DNA of 11,742 nt from Gammaproteobacteria bacterium (GTDB lineage Bacteria; Pseudomonadota; Gammaproteobacteria; Steroidobacterales; Rariloculaceae), in the NCBI GenBank assembly GCA_004357505.1, contig SMWC01000002.1, forward strand, positions 1 to 11,742, written 5' to 3'. Under the pieces are notes generated by a model, which had not been told where the DNA came from, did no database searches, and saw only the letters and a list, made by a program, of their open reading frames with translations. Positions 1 through 7,493 of this stretch are shown here, one piece after another. Positions within the stretch are counted from its first letter, which is position 1; every line of letters starts with the position of its first letter. Both the position numbers and the translations under genes were made by a program.

Positions 1-1
1 C

Positions 2-877
2 GGACTGATGATTGTCGATCTGTCCGATCCGGCGAACATCACCGAAGTGTCGCGCTGGCACGTGCCCGGCCAATTGCTCGGCGAGGAAGACGAGTACAAG
101 AAGTACTGGTTCGCCGGCGATCATGCCGCCTGGACCGCATCCCACGGCGCGCCGTGTACGCCCGTGCGTGTCGAGGAAGGCGGCCGGTACGGCTACGGCG
201 GCTTTGGCCATTTCGGCTTGATCACGTTCGACTTCAGCGATATCCGCAACCCGAAAGCCGTGAGCCAATTTCTCTGGGACGCCGAAGCGATCGGCGGCAT
301 TCCCTACCACACGGTACTGCCGATCGTCGACGGCAACGGACGCTTCAATAACATACTGATCGGTCTGCCCGAGGCGATCGAGCCGGACTGCCGCGAGCCG
401 TTCAAGCCGGTGCAGGTCATCGATGCGAGCGACCCGGCGAATCCGGAAGTCGTCGGCCTCTTCCGACGGCCCAAGCCGCCCGAGGATGCGCCGTACGCTG
501 ACTTCTGCTTGTCGCGTGGCCGCTTCGGCACCCACAATACGCACTCGTTCATTCAGCCCGGACGCTCGAACCCGAATCTCGTCGCGACGACGCATTTCAA
601 TGCGGGCATCCGTATTACCGACATCTCCAATCCGGCGAGACCACAAGAGTTGGCCTGGTTCCTGCCACCGCGCGGCGGCGAGATCGAGGACTACGATAGC
701 TGGCGCCGCGGCGACACCGAGACCGTGTTTATCGAGTGGGATCGCAACCTGATCTGGGTCGGCACACACGCCGGTACGTATTGCCTGTCGTGCCCGGCGC
801 TCGGCAGCCCGGTACTCGAGCCGCGGGTCATCGAACGCTGGACCGTGCCGCACGGCAACCGTGGTTGGAACACCTAA
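2..877 (+). CDS. LVIVD-repeat protein, 5' end outside the window
   Basis: The reading frame is open from the first bases. The residues just before and after the ATG at 8 read GLMIVDLSDPANITEV, which is itself a complete LVIVD-type repeat, so the gene almost certainly starts upstream. Counting from that ATG, further repeats of the form hydrophobic-(V/T/F)-D-x-S-(D/N)-x-x-x-P occur near residues 71-84 (LITFDFSDIRNP), 135-150 (VQVIDASDPANP) and 201-216 (IRITDISNPARP). These repeats are thought to form beta-propeller-like blades in exported or cell-surface proteins of unknown role. Histidines occur in GIPYHTVLP (H101) and THNTHSF (H175, H178), and four cysteines at 50, 128, 167 and 259, with a fifth at C262. 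The protein ends at TAA 875-877, 29 bases before the DUF6152 gene, so the two may be co-transcribed. The family call is firm; a biochemical function cannot be given. Confidence 0.85.
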   Translation, partial: GLMIVDLSDPANITEVSRWHVPGQLLGEEDEYKKYWFAGDHAAWTASHGAPCTPVRVEEGGRYGYGGFGHFGLITFDFSDIRNPKAVSQFLWDAEAIGGIPYHTVLPIVDGNGRFNNILIGLPEAIEPDCREPFKPVQVIDASDPANPEVVGLFRRPKPPEDAPYADFCLSRGRFGTHNTHSFIQPGRSNPNLVATTHFNAGIRITDISNPARPQELAWFLPPRGGEIEDYDSWRRGDTETVFIEWDRNLIWVGTHAGTYCLSCPALGSPVLEPRVIERWTVPHGNRGWNT

Positions 878-906
878 CGCTCGCTGCGATCCGGAGCCCC
901 GACCTG

Positions 907-1929
907 ATGCCCACAGTAACGCAGCGTGTCATCGGACTGAGCCTCATACTATTCACGTCGCTCGCCAATGCCCATCACGGCTTCGCTGCCCATTACGATC
1001 CAGAGAAAATCATCAGGATCAAAGGCACCGTGAAGCAGTTCGACTTCGTCAATCCGCACGCGGTGTTGTATATCGAGGGCACCAACGAGAGCGATGAAGC
1101 AGTCGTATATGTCTGCGCATTGCAGGCGCGTACGCAACTGGTTAGACGCGGCGCCGATGAGACATTGTTCACGGTCGGTGAGTCGATAACAGTCGAAGGC
1201 TTTGCCGCCAGACGCGACCCGCTTGGCTGTGAATTCGGCACAGGGCAGTTCGAGGACGGCAGTATTTTCACGATGCGCAGCCGCGTCGGAGAGACGATCT
1301 TCGCCGAGAATCGGGCGCCACCGTCACCGGCAGGCGCGACCGGTTCGGTCTTCGGCAATTGGATCCGCCCGACGCTGTCGGGCGGTGGCGGAATGGGCCG
1401 CTCTACCGGACAGGATTCCATTACACCCACTGGCGAACGGGCGCGCGCAGCTTACGACCCGATTCGCGATAACCCGGTCGTGCGCTGCGATCCGACCAGC
1501 CCGGTACGCAACTGGGGCGCACCCGGACTAGTGACGTCCATCCGTCAGGTCAACAGCCAGATTTTCATCTATCACGAATCCATGGACGTCACGCGCACGA
1601 TCGAGATGAACCTGCGTGAGCACCCGGACGATATCGAACCCAGCAACATGGGCCATTCGATCGGCCGTTTCGAAAACGGGTCACTGGTCATCGAGTCTGT
1701 GGGCTTCCCGGCAGGCGTACTCGTCGGCTCGACACTCCACACCGGCGACATGACGATGACCGAACGGCTGACCGTCGAGCCGGATACCGGCGCACTTGAA
1801 GTAGCTTGGACGGTGATCGACCCGGCTTACTACTCGGCACCGCTTACGGGCACCCAGACTCTCGCCAGGACCGACCAGAAGGTCGCCCGTTACGACTGTG
1901 TCCCGGAGGCACTGCCGGCGAACCTGTAA
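907..1929 (+). CDS. Secreted DUF6152 family protein
   Basis: The protein has 340 residues. A signal peptide is visible at residues 1-22, with a hydrophobic core (VIGLSLILFTSLA) and a cleavage site after ANA, so the mature protein begins HHGFAAHYDP. The HHGF-x-x-x-(Y/F)D-x-x-K start, followed by GTVKQFDFVNPHA, is the hallmark of DUF6152, an uncharacterised domain of exported proteins. It covers about residues 23-130. A second conserved-looking block near residues 200-325 includes MGHSIGRFENGSLVIESVGF, which I associate with C-terminal parts of the same protein group. Start choice: the open frame extends upstream to 736, but that would overlap the previous gene and bury the signal peptide. ATG 907 has GGAG at 893-896, a rather long 10-base spacer. 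The paired N-terminal histidines could bind metal (inference). No enzymatic function is known. Confidence 0.88.
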   Translation: MPTVTQRVIGLSLILFTSLANAHHGFAAHYDPEKIIRIKGTVKQFDFVNPHAVLYIEGTNESDEAVVYVCALQARTQLVRRGADETLFTVGESITVEGFAARRDPLGCEFGTGQFEDGSIFTMRSRVGETIFAENRAPPSPAGATGSVFGNWIRPTLSGGGGMGRSTGQDSITPTGERARAAYDPIRDNPVVRCDPTSPVRNWGAPGLVTSIRQVNSQIFIYHESMDVTRTIEMNLREHPDDIEPSNMGHSIGRFENGSLVIESVGFPAGVLVGSTLHTGDMTMTERLTVEPDTGALEVAWTVIDPAYYSAPLTGTQTLARTDQKVARYDCVPEALPANL

Positions 1930-1948
1930 GGCCAGTCTGTTGAAGCTG

Positions 1949-1965
1949 GCGGGACTCAATCCCGC
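1949..1965. terminator. Hairpin between convergent genes, possible terminator
   Basis: There is a perfect 6-bp inverted repeat, GCGGGA/TCCCGC, with a 5-base loop, 20 bases after the DUF6152 stop and overlapping the stop codon of the convergent small membrane gene. A second 5-bp repeat (GCCAG 1931-1935 with CTGGC 1946-1950) overlaps it. No run of T follows on either strand, so it is not a classical intrinsic terminator. A shared termination or mRNA 3'-end structure is plausible but unproven. Confidence 0.35.
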
Positions 1966-2207
1966 GGCTTCGACGGCTCGGTCGCCCCCGTCTTGCCGAC
2001 CCGATCTGCGTGACTCCAGGCAATCGACATCGCGACGGGAAAGGCCAATACCAGCAGAATGATCAACGCATCTGCCGTCCAAGCCGGCAAGCGCATGACC
2101 GGGAACGTCGTGACCCCGATTTGCGTGAACAGCCCCGCGACAAGGACATAAGCGACTACGGCCTTGACGATATGGCGCCGTTTAAGCTCCTGGAGGAATG
2201 AACGCAT
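1956..2207 (-). CDS. Small two-helix membrane protein, stand-alone N-terminal module of cyclase/TPR proteins
   Basis: The protein has 83 residues. It opens with a basic stretch, FLQELKRRHIVKAVVAYVLV, then a first membrane helix (about residues 12-34), a short connector with PVMRLPAWTADA, a second helix (about 45-63, LIILLVLAFPVAMSIAW) and a charged tail ending at TGA 1956-1958. The pattern ELKRR(N/H)-V-x-(K/R)-V-A-x-A-Y, a loop with LP-x-W, then a helix with GFP/AFPVA-x-x-x-AW, is the one found at the N terminus of many proteobacterial membrane proteins that go on into an adenylate/guanylate cyclase or TPR domain. Here nothing follows: the frame stops and the convergent DUF6152 gene lies 26 bases away. 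It may be a real stand-alone protein or the remnant of a longer gene. No good ribosome-binding site is visible before ATG 2207. The family resemblance is from memory. Confidence 0.68.
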   Translation of the reverse strand: MRSFLQELKRRHIVKAVVAYVLVAGLFTQIGVTTFPVMRLPAWTADALIILLVLAFPVAMSIAWSHADRVGKTGATEPSKPRD

Positions 2208-2336
2208 GCTGACAGTCCGGCTCGATCAGCCGTGAATCTTATCCCGTGTGGTCCGTTATCGGCCGGAAACTGGGCCATAGCCCCGATTTCCGAACTTAAA
2301 GCCCAGCTTATATTAAACCCGTCGTGAAATTGACGG

Positions 2337-2379
2337 CTGAATTGGGTAATCTGGTCGGCCGATGACCTGAATTGGTAAC
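2337..2379. repeat. Direct repeat CTGAATTGG in the upstream region of the PLD gene
   Basis: CTGAATTGG occurs at 2337-2345 and again at 2367-2375, both on the plus strand and exactly 30 bases apart. Each is followed by a TAA-containing stretch (GTAAT and TAACG). The pair sits 50-90 bases before the phospholipase D start in the 218-base divergent region. Same-face spacing of about three helical turns fits a regulator binding site, but I recognise no specific regulator. No convincing promoter pair was found nearby. Confidence 0.4.
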
Positions 2380-2425
2380 GGATCCGCCCGGCCAGGTCTG
2401 GAGACCACGATAACAAGCACTCAGC

Positions 2426-3952
2426 ATGACACTCCAACGATACACACGAGTACGCAAGCAGCTTTTGACCCTGGCAGCGGCCCTAGGCGGTACGCTCCTG
2501 GCCGCATGTGCGTCCTCCCCCCCGACCAATCAGGACGCGATCGCATCACAAACCGCTGAGGACATTCCGGTCGTTACGCCGGAGGCTCCCCCGCACTCGT
2601 TGGCGACACACCGGGCCGCCGAGGTGGCTCAGGCCGTGTGGTTGCTCGGTAAAGTGTCGCTGATCGAACCCCTGATCCGGCCGTTCTCGACCGAGAAGGC
2701 GCTGATCTCGCTGCTGTTGAAATCCTCTCTCGGCTTCGCCCAACGAGTCGCGATCGATACGGTTCGGTTTCAGGCGCTCGAGAACGAGCCGATTCCGGTG
2801 ATCGTCCCGCGCCTCGGAATGGACCTCGACGAGTGGGAGGCCGACCTGGCCGGCATCGCCGGAACCTCTACGCAAGGGACCGTCCGGTTCCTCGTTGACG
2901 GTGATGAGTATTTTCCGCGCATGATAGAGACCGTCAGAGATGCCGAGGAATCCATCGACATTCGCACCTATATCTTTGACAACGACGACTACGCTGTGAA
3001 AGTCGCCGACCTGCTCAAAAAACGCTCGGAAGACGTGAAGGTCAAGGTGCTTCTCGACGGCATTGGAGCCATCATCGGTACGCGAGTCGATCCCGATGAA
3101 CTGTCGGATGATTTTCGGCCACCGTTAAGTATCACTTCCTATTTACGTGATGACTCCCGAGTCCGGGTACGAAAAAGCGGTAACCCGTATCTAACCGGCG
3201 ACCACACCAAAACAACGATTATCGATGGTCGGATTGCGTTCCTTGGCGGGATGAATATCGGCCGCAACTATCGTTATGTGTGGCACGATCTGATGATGGA
3301 AGTCACGGGCCCCGTCGTCGATCTTCTCCAGCATGACGCGAATGTCGCGTGGGCTAAAGCAAGTTGGCTGGGCGATCTGGCGATGTTTGCCCGCGTCGTG
3401 ACGCCGATGAATCGACGCGCCGATGATACGGGCGTGCCCCTGACGATACTGACGACGCGCGATCACGACTCGCAGCTTTACCGCGCTCAGCTCGCCGCTA
3501 TTCGCCGTACCCAGAGCTACATCTTTATTCAGAGCCCCTATTTCTCCGACGATCTCATCCTGTTCGAGCTCGCGAAGGCGCGCCGCCGTGGGGTCGATGT
3601 TCGCGTCATACTGCCTACCGAAGGTAATCACCCGGCTCAGAGCCGCAGCAACGAGCTCGCGATCAACACGATGCTGAGAAACGGCATTCGAGTTTATCTG
3701 TACCCGGGCATGACACACGTCAAGGCGGCCGTATATGACGGCTGGGCGTGTTTCGGCTCGGCTAACTTCGACAAGTTGAGTCTGCAGATCAACGAAGAGC
3801 TCAATCTAGGTACCTCGGATCCCGATATCGTCGGCGAGCTTCTGGCTCGAGTGTTTATCCCCGACCTCGAGCTGTCCGAAGAGCTAACGACTCCCCGGCC
3901 GACCGACTGGACGCACCGGCTCGCTGAATTCGTATCGGACGAGATTCTGTAG
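2426..3952 (+). CDS. Phospholipase D-family lipoprotein (cardiolipin synthase-like)
   Basis: The protein has 508 residues and two HKD catalytic motifs of the phospholipase D superfamily: H260-x-K262-x4-D267 followed by GGMN, and H431-x-K433-x4-D438 followed by GSAN. Together these form the phosphatidyltransferase/phosphodiesterase active site through a covalent phosphohistidine. The N terminus is a lipoprotein signal: basic residues (RYTRVRK), a hydrophobic stretch and the lipobox L25-A-A-C28. The +2 residue is Ala, which by the usual rule sends the lipoprotein to the outer membrane. A first N-terminal segment of the fold is seen at about 152-190 (VRFLVDGDEYFP to RTYIFDND). Length and layout resemble the ClsC-type or uncharacterised PLD proteins of Proteobacteria, so cardiolipin or other phospholipid head-group exchange is likely but substrate is not shown. 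ATG 2426 was chosen because it gives the complete signal; its ribosome-binding site is weak. The gene converges on the BtuF-like gene with a 12-base gap. Confidence 0.9.
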   Translation: MTLQRYTRVRKQLLTLAAALGGTLLAACASSPPTNQDAIASQTAEDIPVVTPEAPPHSLATHRAAEVAQAVWLLGKVSLIEPLIRPFSTEKALISLLLKSSLGFAQRVAIDTVRFQALENEPIPVIVPRLGMDLDEWEADLAGIAGTSTQGTVRFLVDGDEYFPRMIETVRDAEESIDIRTYIFDNDDYAVKVADLLKKRSEDVKVKVLLDGIGAIIGTRVDPDELSDDFRPPLSITSYLRDDSRVRVRKSGNPYLTGDHTKTTIIDGRIAFLGGMNIGRNYRYVWHDLMMEVTGPVVDLLQHDANVAWAKASWLGDLAMFARVVTPMNRRADDTGVPLTILTTRDHDSQLYRAQLAAIRRTQSYIFIQSPYFSDDLILFELAKARRRGVDVRVILPTEGNHPAQSRSNELAINTMLRNGIRVYLYPGMTHVKAAVYDGWACFGSANFDKLSLQINEELNLGTSDPDIVGELLARVFIPDLELSEELTTPRPTDWTHRLAEFVSDEIL

Positions 3953-3964
3953 AAGCCGCGATTA

Positions 3965-4927
3965 TCAACATGCCCTACGCAAGTCGGCAGTCGCGGCCGG
4001 CTGGACGACGCTGTCCCTGTAAGTTTCCGGCATGGGATGGATATCCGGATGGAGTGCGTGCGCGAGTAGCTCCAGGCTGTCGACAAGACGCGGGCCGGGC
4101 CGGTTAAAATACGCGCTACCGTCGCAAAAGTAGATGCGATCATTCTCGACGCAAGGAAGCGCATGCCAACCATCCCGGCGCGCCAGACTTGGCAGATCCT
4201 CTAACGCGCGTTCCACCGAAAATCCGCAGCAGGCCACGAAGAGCACATCCGGCTGCGCAGTGCGGATGTCATCCCAACTCCGGGTGACGGAGGGCCTGCC
4301 CTCGTTGCCGAGACAGTCATGTCCGCCCGCCACTTTGATGAGATGTGGTGTCCAATGTCCGGCGTTGAAAGGTGGATCGAGCCACTCCAGGAAAACCACG
4401 CGGGTAGGCTCGCTTACCGCCGCCGCGGTGCGTGTCTTGACCGCCGCGACTCGAGCTCTAAGACGAGCGACGCTCGCGGCGGCGACAGCCTCAATTCCTG
4501 CTGCCTGACCGACCGCGATCATCGTAGTAAATACATCTTCGAGAGACATCGGCTCAAGATTGATGACGGTCGGTTGCCCGGGCAACGAGCGTACGGCATC
4601 TTCCACATCGTCAGCTGATACCGCGCAGACGTCGCACAGAGCCTGGGTGACGATGACGTCGGGCCGTAGCGTCCGCAACAGCTCGAGATCCAGGAGATAG
4701 AGCGCGCTGTGGGTGCGAAGGTGGTCGCGGACTAGTCGATCGATCTCATCGCTGCGCGCGTTCTTCGGAATCACGCTGGATGTGACTACCGGCAGCTTTC
4801 GAACAACGAGCGGATAATCGCATTCGTGCGAGACGCCAACTAAATTCGATTCGAGCCCGAGCTCGCAAATTATCTCGGTGGCGCTGGGTAACAATGAGAC
4901 GATTCTCATCGGCGCCGCTCGAGTCAC
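3965..4927 (-). CDS. BtuF-like cobalamin-binding protein (type III periplasmic-binding fold), no signal peptide
   Basis: The protein has 320 residues. It opens MRIVSLLPSATEIICELG, the signature start of the BtuF/FhuD-type helical-backbone binding proteins, followed by SHECDYP (33-39), the motif of the subgroup usually annotated as cobalamin-binding protein. Other visible blocks are TQALCDVCAVS (94-104), EWLDPPFNAGHWTP (181-194) and the C-terminal EN-x-RIYFCDGSAYFNRPGPR region. BtuF in E. coli is periplasmic and feeds BtuCD; this protein has no hydrophobic export signal, so it may act in the cytoplasm or be exported another way. The open frame begins at GTG 4927, which overlaps the stop of the upstream membrane gene as GTGA and suggests translational coupling. 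ATG 4909 gives the more usual MRIVSLLP start. It is the third gene of the riboswitch-controlled B12 locus, which supports a cobalamin or corrinoid ligand. The fold is secure; the ligand is inferred. Confidence 0.86.
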   Translation of the reverse strand: MTRAAPMRIVSLLPSATEIICELGLESNLVGVSHECDYPLVVRKLPVVTSSVIPKNARSDEIDRLVRDHLRTHSALYLLDLELLRTLRPDVIVTQALCDVCAVSADDVEDAVRSLPGQPTVINLEPMSLEDVFTTMIAVGQAAGIEAVAAASVARLRARVAAVKTRTAAAVSEPTRVVFLEWLDPPFNAGHWTPHLIKVAGGHDCLGNEGRPSVTRSWDDIRTAQPDVLFVACCGFSVERALEDLPSLARRDGWHALPCVENDRIYFCDGSAYFNRPGPRLVDSLELLAHALHPDIHPMPETYRDSVVQPAATADLRRAC

Positions 4928-5430
4928 AAGCTAGCGGGCAGATTCGCGCGGCGGCGGAGCACCGACGATAACATCTCTTGGCCACCGAACAGTATTGCCG
5001 CGTAGAACCCGTCACCGATCAGCATCACGCCGTAGAACGGAATCGCGAGTACATAGCACTCGACTAAGCCGCTCAGCGTCGGCGGATAGAAGCCGCCCAA
5101 CCAGACACCAAAATTGGAGAGCACGAAGAACACGGTCGTCGACATTACGACGGCAGATCCGATTCGGCCGGCCGATCGCCGCGGCGCGATAATCCATCGC
5201 CCGATCAACGGCCCAGCGAGGAACCCAAGATACACAAAGACCATAACGGTCGGGTGATAGAGCCCTGTGATCAGATCTGCCACGAGCAGCGCACTCAGCG
5301 GAACGAGCCACGCGATGCGCGGCCGACAGTTCGCGCCGGCAAAAAGCCCGAGCGCACCGATGGGCGTGAAGTTCCATGCGTGCGGCACAAGGCGCGCGAC
5401 GACGCCCAGAACGATCAAAAAGTACGGCAT
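4924..5430 (-). CDS. DUF6580 integral membrane protein, candidate cobalamin uptake component
   Basis: The protein has 168 residues and is strongly hydrophobic, with about five or six membrane segments (near 1-14, 22-34, 39-57, 60-82, 92-112 and 121-150). The N-terminal ARLVPHAWNFTPIGALGLFAGA and the later GGFYPPTLSGLVECYVLAIPF followed by GD-x-x-Y match what I recall of DUF6580, a family of small membrane proteins with S-component-like size and topology. Two cysteines are present, C35 and C125, the latter in the conserved-looking ECYVLAIPF block. It lies 19 bases after btuB with a good ribosome-binding site (GGAG, 8 bases before ATG 5430) and overlaps the BtuF-like gene, so it is very probably in the same riboswitch-controlled transcript. 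With no BtuCD in the window, a role in moving corrinoid across the inner membrane is a reasonable inference, comparable to the ECF-type BtuM of other Gram-negatives, but not shown. Confidence 0.82.
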   Translation of the reverse strand: MPYFLIVLGVVARLVPHAWNFTPIGALGLFAGANCRPRIAWLVPLSALLVADLITGLYHPTVMVFVYLGFLAGPLIGRWIIAPRRSAGRIGSAVVMSTTVFFVLSNFGVWLGGFYPPTLSGLVECYVLAIPFYGVMLIGDGFYAAILFGGQEMLSSVLRRRANLPASL

Positions 5431-5449
5431 AGTTTGTTCTCCAGAAGCA

Positions 5450-7372
5450 TCACAGCCCTATCCGAACGCCAAAATATGCGCCGACGCCCGGTGTACTAAA
5501 GCCTACGACGTCCTCATAGTTCTCGTCCAGAAGATTCTCGATACGACCGATGAGCTGCACGGTTGGCGTCAACCGATAAGTTGCCGCAAGATCCACAAGC
5601 GTATAGCTGTCAAGACCGACGCGCTCCGACGGTAATGGAAACGGCGGAAAGAAAATATCGTCCTGACTGCCGTTATAAGAGACATTCAAGTTAAAGTTAG
5701 CGCGCGGCCACGGTGAGAAGTTCAAATTTACGGCCAGCATATTTGTCGGCCGGCGCAGCTCATCAACTTCATCTCCGAGTGACGCCAGCTCAGTACTATC
5801 CGTATAGGTATAGCTGGCCGACAGGTCGAGATGATCGCCCGGGCTCGCGGTGAACTGCAGCTCGATGCCTTGCCGCCGACTCTTGCCCGGGCGATTCGCC
5901 GCAGTAAATAGAAACGTCCCGGGGTCAAAGACGAAACCGTCGATCTCGTCTTCGAGTTGTTCGTCAAAATAAGTCGCTGCGATCGATAAACTATTGTTGC
6001 GGAACGATTGCTCGAAACCGATCTCCCAGCCCTCGGATCGCTCGGGCTTCAGGTCCTGGTTGCCGACGAACTCGCCGGAGAAGAAGCCGAATCTTTCGAT
6101 AAACGTCGGTGATTTTTGACCCGTTCCAAGACTTGCATGAAGTCGCGTGCCGGAAGCATCGACTAGGTAGGACCCTGTGACCCGATACGTATTGACGTCG
6201 TCGAAATCGCTGTTGTCGTCGTGGCGTAGCGCAGCAGAGAACGAAAACGGCCCGAGCTCCAGCCCTTGATACTCCAGCACGTAACCGGTCGTATCGACTT
6301 CTTGATCTTGATTCGGATCACCGAACGGGCTCGCGGTACCGCGTTGGGAGAATCTTTGCTCTTCTCGATCGACAGCGAACGTCAGCCGATGAGAATCTGA
6401 TTCGGTCAACGCCAGGCTGGTCTGATAATAGAACCCCAGCTTCTCGGCAGCCGTCGAGCCAAGCGATAGACCATCGCCGAAGTTTTCATTATCAGTTTCC
6501 AACCGTGTGACGCTGAAGCGGTGAGTCCAACGATTCTCGAGGACTGCCGTCGCAACCGACACGCGTAGATATTCCTGCGTGGCGTCTGTTTGCCTGTCCG
6601 CGTCGACAGGCAAACCGGTCGTGACGAAGTCGATAGCATCGTAATCTCGCACCGAGTCGGTGTGCCGAGCGAAAAATTCGAGCCGAGTCCGCTCGGATAA
6701 CTGAGCCCCGGCATTAAGATTCAGGGTCGTGTTTCGGTTGCCATCGTCCTCATCACCGACCCGTGAGATATTGGAGCCGTCCGTATCCACGCGAGAGACG
6801 CTGACGTTGATGTCGTAGATGGCGCCCGTGGACGTTAAGTGTCCGCCCACATGTGTCGTGCCAAAACTACCCGCTTCCAGAAAACCGTTCGCGCTGAATG
6901 GCTCAGTGCCTCGAGTCGTGATCAAATTGACGATACCTGCCAATGCGTCGCTGCCCCATAGCGCACTCTGCGGCCCGCGTATGATCTCGATGCGATCGAT
7001 CCCGGTCACCAGGAGTTGATCGAACTGGAACTCATCGCCCAATGCGGGATCGTTCGCCTCGACTCCGTCGATCAGGACCATGACCTGGTTGGCCTCCGCG
7101 CCGCGGACACGAAGCTGGGTCTGAGAACCGAACGTGCCGGCGCGACTGATCGAAAAACCCGGAACGTCGCGCAGCGCGTCGGTCACGTAGACGATCTGTC
7201 GGCGTTCGAGGTCTTCGCGACTAATGACGGTATAGGAACTACCGACGCGCGAGGCAGGAACCGGCGTTCGAGAAGCCGTGACGAGAATATTCTCGAGCGC
7301 GTCGTCAGACTGCTGCGCAGCGATAGTAGACGTCAGTACCACAAGGGAAAGAAAGAGGATTATCTTTTGCAC
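5450..7372 (-). CDS. btuB: TonB-dependent vitamin B12 receptor
   Basis: This is an outer-membrane, 22-strand-barrel-type TonB-dependent receptor that brings cobalamin into the periplasm using ExbB/ExbD/TonB energy. Visible parts, numbered from the start chosen here (640 residues): signal peptide 1-21 (QKIILFLSLVVLTSTIAA), TonB box around ENILVTASR (27-35), plug domain to about 155 (TDALRDVPGFSISRAG, LRVRGAEANQVMVLIDGVEAND, RIEIIRGPQSALWGSDALAGIVNLIT), then the barrel, with the C-terminal NLLDENYEDVVGFSTPG and a final aromatic-rich strand ending VRIGL. Length is close to E. coli BtuB (about 614). The frame opens at GTG 7396, but GTG 7372 is preferred because AGGTAGG lies just before it and it starts directly at the signal peptide. 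The cobalamin riboswitch upstream and the BtuF-like gene downstream identify the substrate much better than the receptor sequence alone. Confidence 0.92.
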   Translation of the reverse strand: MQKIILFLSLVVLTSTIAAQQSDDALENILVTASRTPVPASRVGSSYTVISREDLERRQIVYVTDALRDVPGFSISRAGTFGSQTQLRVRGAEANQVMVLIDGVEANDPALGDEFQFDQLLVTGIDRIEIIRGPQSALWGSDALAGIVNLITTRGTEPFSANGFLEAGSFGTTHVGGHLTSTGAIYDINVSVSRVDTDGSNISRVGDEDDGNRNTTLNLNAGAQLSERTRLEFFARHTDSVRDYDAIDFVTTGLPVDADRQTDATQEYLRVSVATAVLENRWTHRFSVTRLETDNENFGDGLSLGSTAAEKLGFYYQTSLALTESDSHRLTFAVDREEQRFSQRGTASPFGDPNQDQEVDTTGYVLEYQGLELGPFSFSAALRHDDNSDFDDVNTYRVTGSYLVDASGTRLHASLGTGQKSPTFIERFGFFSGEFVGNQDLKPERSEGWEIGFEQSFRNNSLSIAATYFDEQLEDEIDGFVFDPGTFLFTAANRPGKSRRQGIELQFTASPGDHLDLSASYTYTDSTELASLGDEVDELRRPTNMLAVNLNFSPWPRANFNLNVSYNGSQDDIFFPPFPLPSERVGLDSYTLVDLAATYRLTPTVQLIGRIENLLDENYEDVVGFSTPGVGAYFGVRIGL

Positions 7373-7387
7373 GAGCCTACCTATAGA

Positions 7388-7403
7388 CGCTCGCACCCGA
7401 GCG
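7388..7403 (-). other. Hairpin next to the btuB ribosome-binding site
   Basis: A perfect 6-bp stem CGCTCG/CGAGCG closes a 4-base loop. It ends 5 bases before the AGGTAGG ribosome-binding site of the preferred start, and the alternative GTG (7396-7394) lies in its loop. The structure makes initiation at GTG 7396 less likely. It could be part of the riboswitch's expression platform, but no mechanism can be read from the sequence alone. Confidence 0.4.
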
Positions 7404-7443
7404 CCAGATAAAGGCCAGATCGCGGCACAGCAAGTAAACCTGC

Positions 7444-7467
7444 CGTTTAGACGGGAAAGCGTTTAGA
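7444..7467. repeat. Direct 8-base repeat in the btuB leader
   Basis: CGTTTAGA occurs at 7444-7451 and 7460-7467 on the plus strand (TCTAAACG on the transcribed strand), with a 16-base period. It lies in the 5' leader between the riboswitch aptamer and btuB. A chance repeat of this length is possible; a protein or RNA-RNA contact is the alternative. Confidence 0.35.
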
Positions 7468-7493
7468 GATCTGTTCGCAGAATCTTAAACACC

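Noticed and set aside
736..906. Upstream extension of the DUF6152 gene
   Set aside because: It would overlap the LVIVD-repeat gene out of frame by 142 bases and place the signal peptide in the interior; ATG 907 fits the signal peptide and spacing.
3191..3718. 175-residue open frame antisense to the phospholipase D gene
   Set aside because: It covers the HKD-bearing part of a confident gene on the other strand and shows no domain of its own.
3955..3997. Inverted repeat GCCGCGA/TCGCGGC at the convergent ends of the PLD and BtuF-like genes
   Set aside because: The loop is 29 bases, there is no T-run, and most of it is inside the BtuF-like coding region; it is not convincing as a terminator.
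7016..7411. 131-residue open frame antisense to the start of btuB
   Set aside because: It is opposite the signal peptide and plug domain of a clear TonB-dependent receptor, and its Arg/Asp-rich translation resembles no family.
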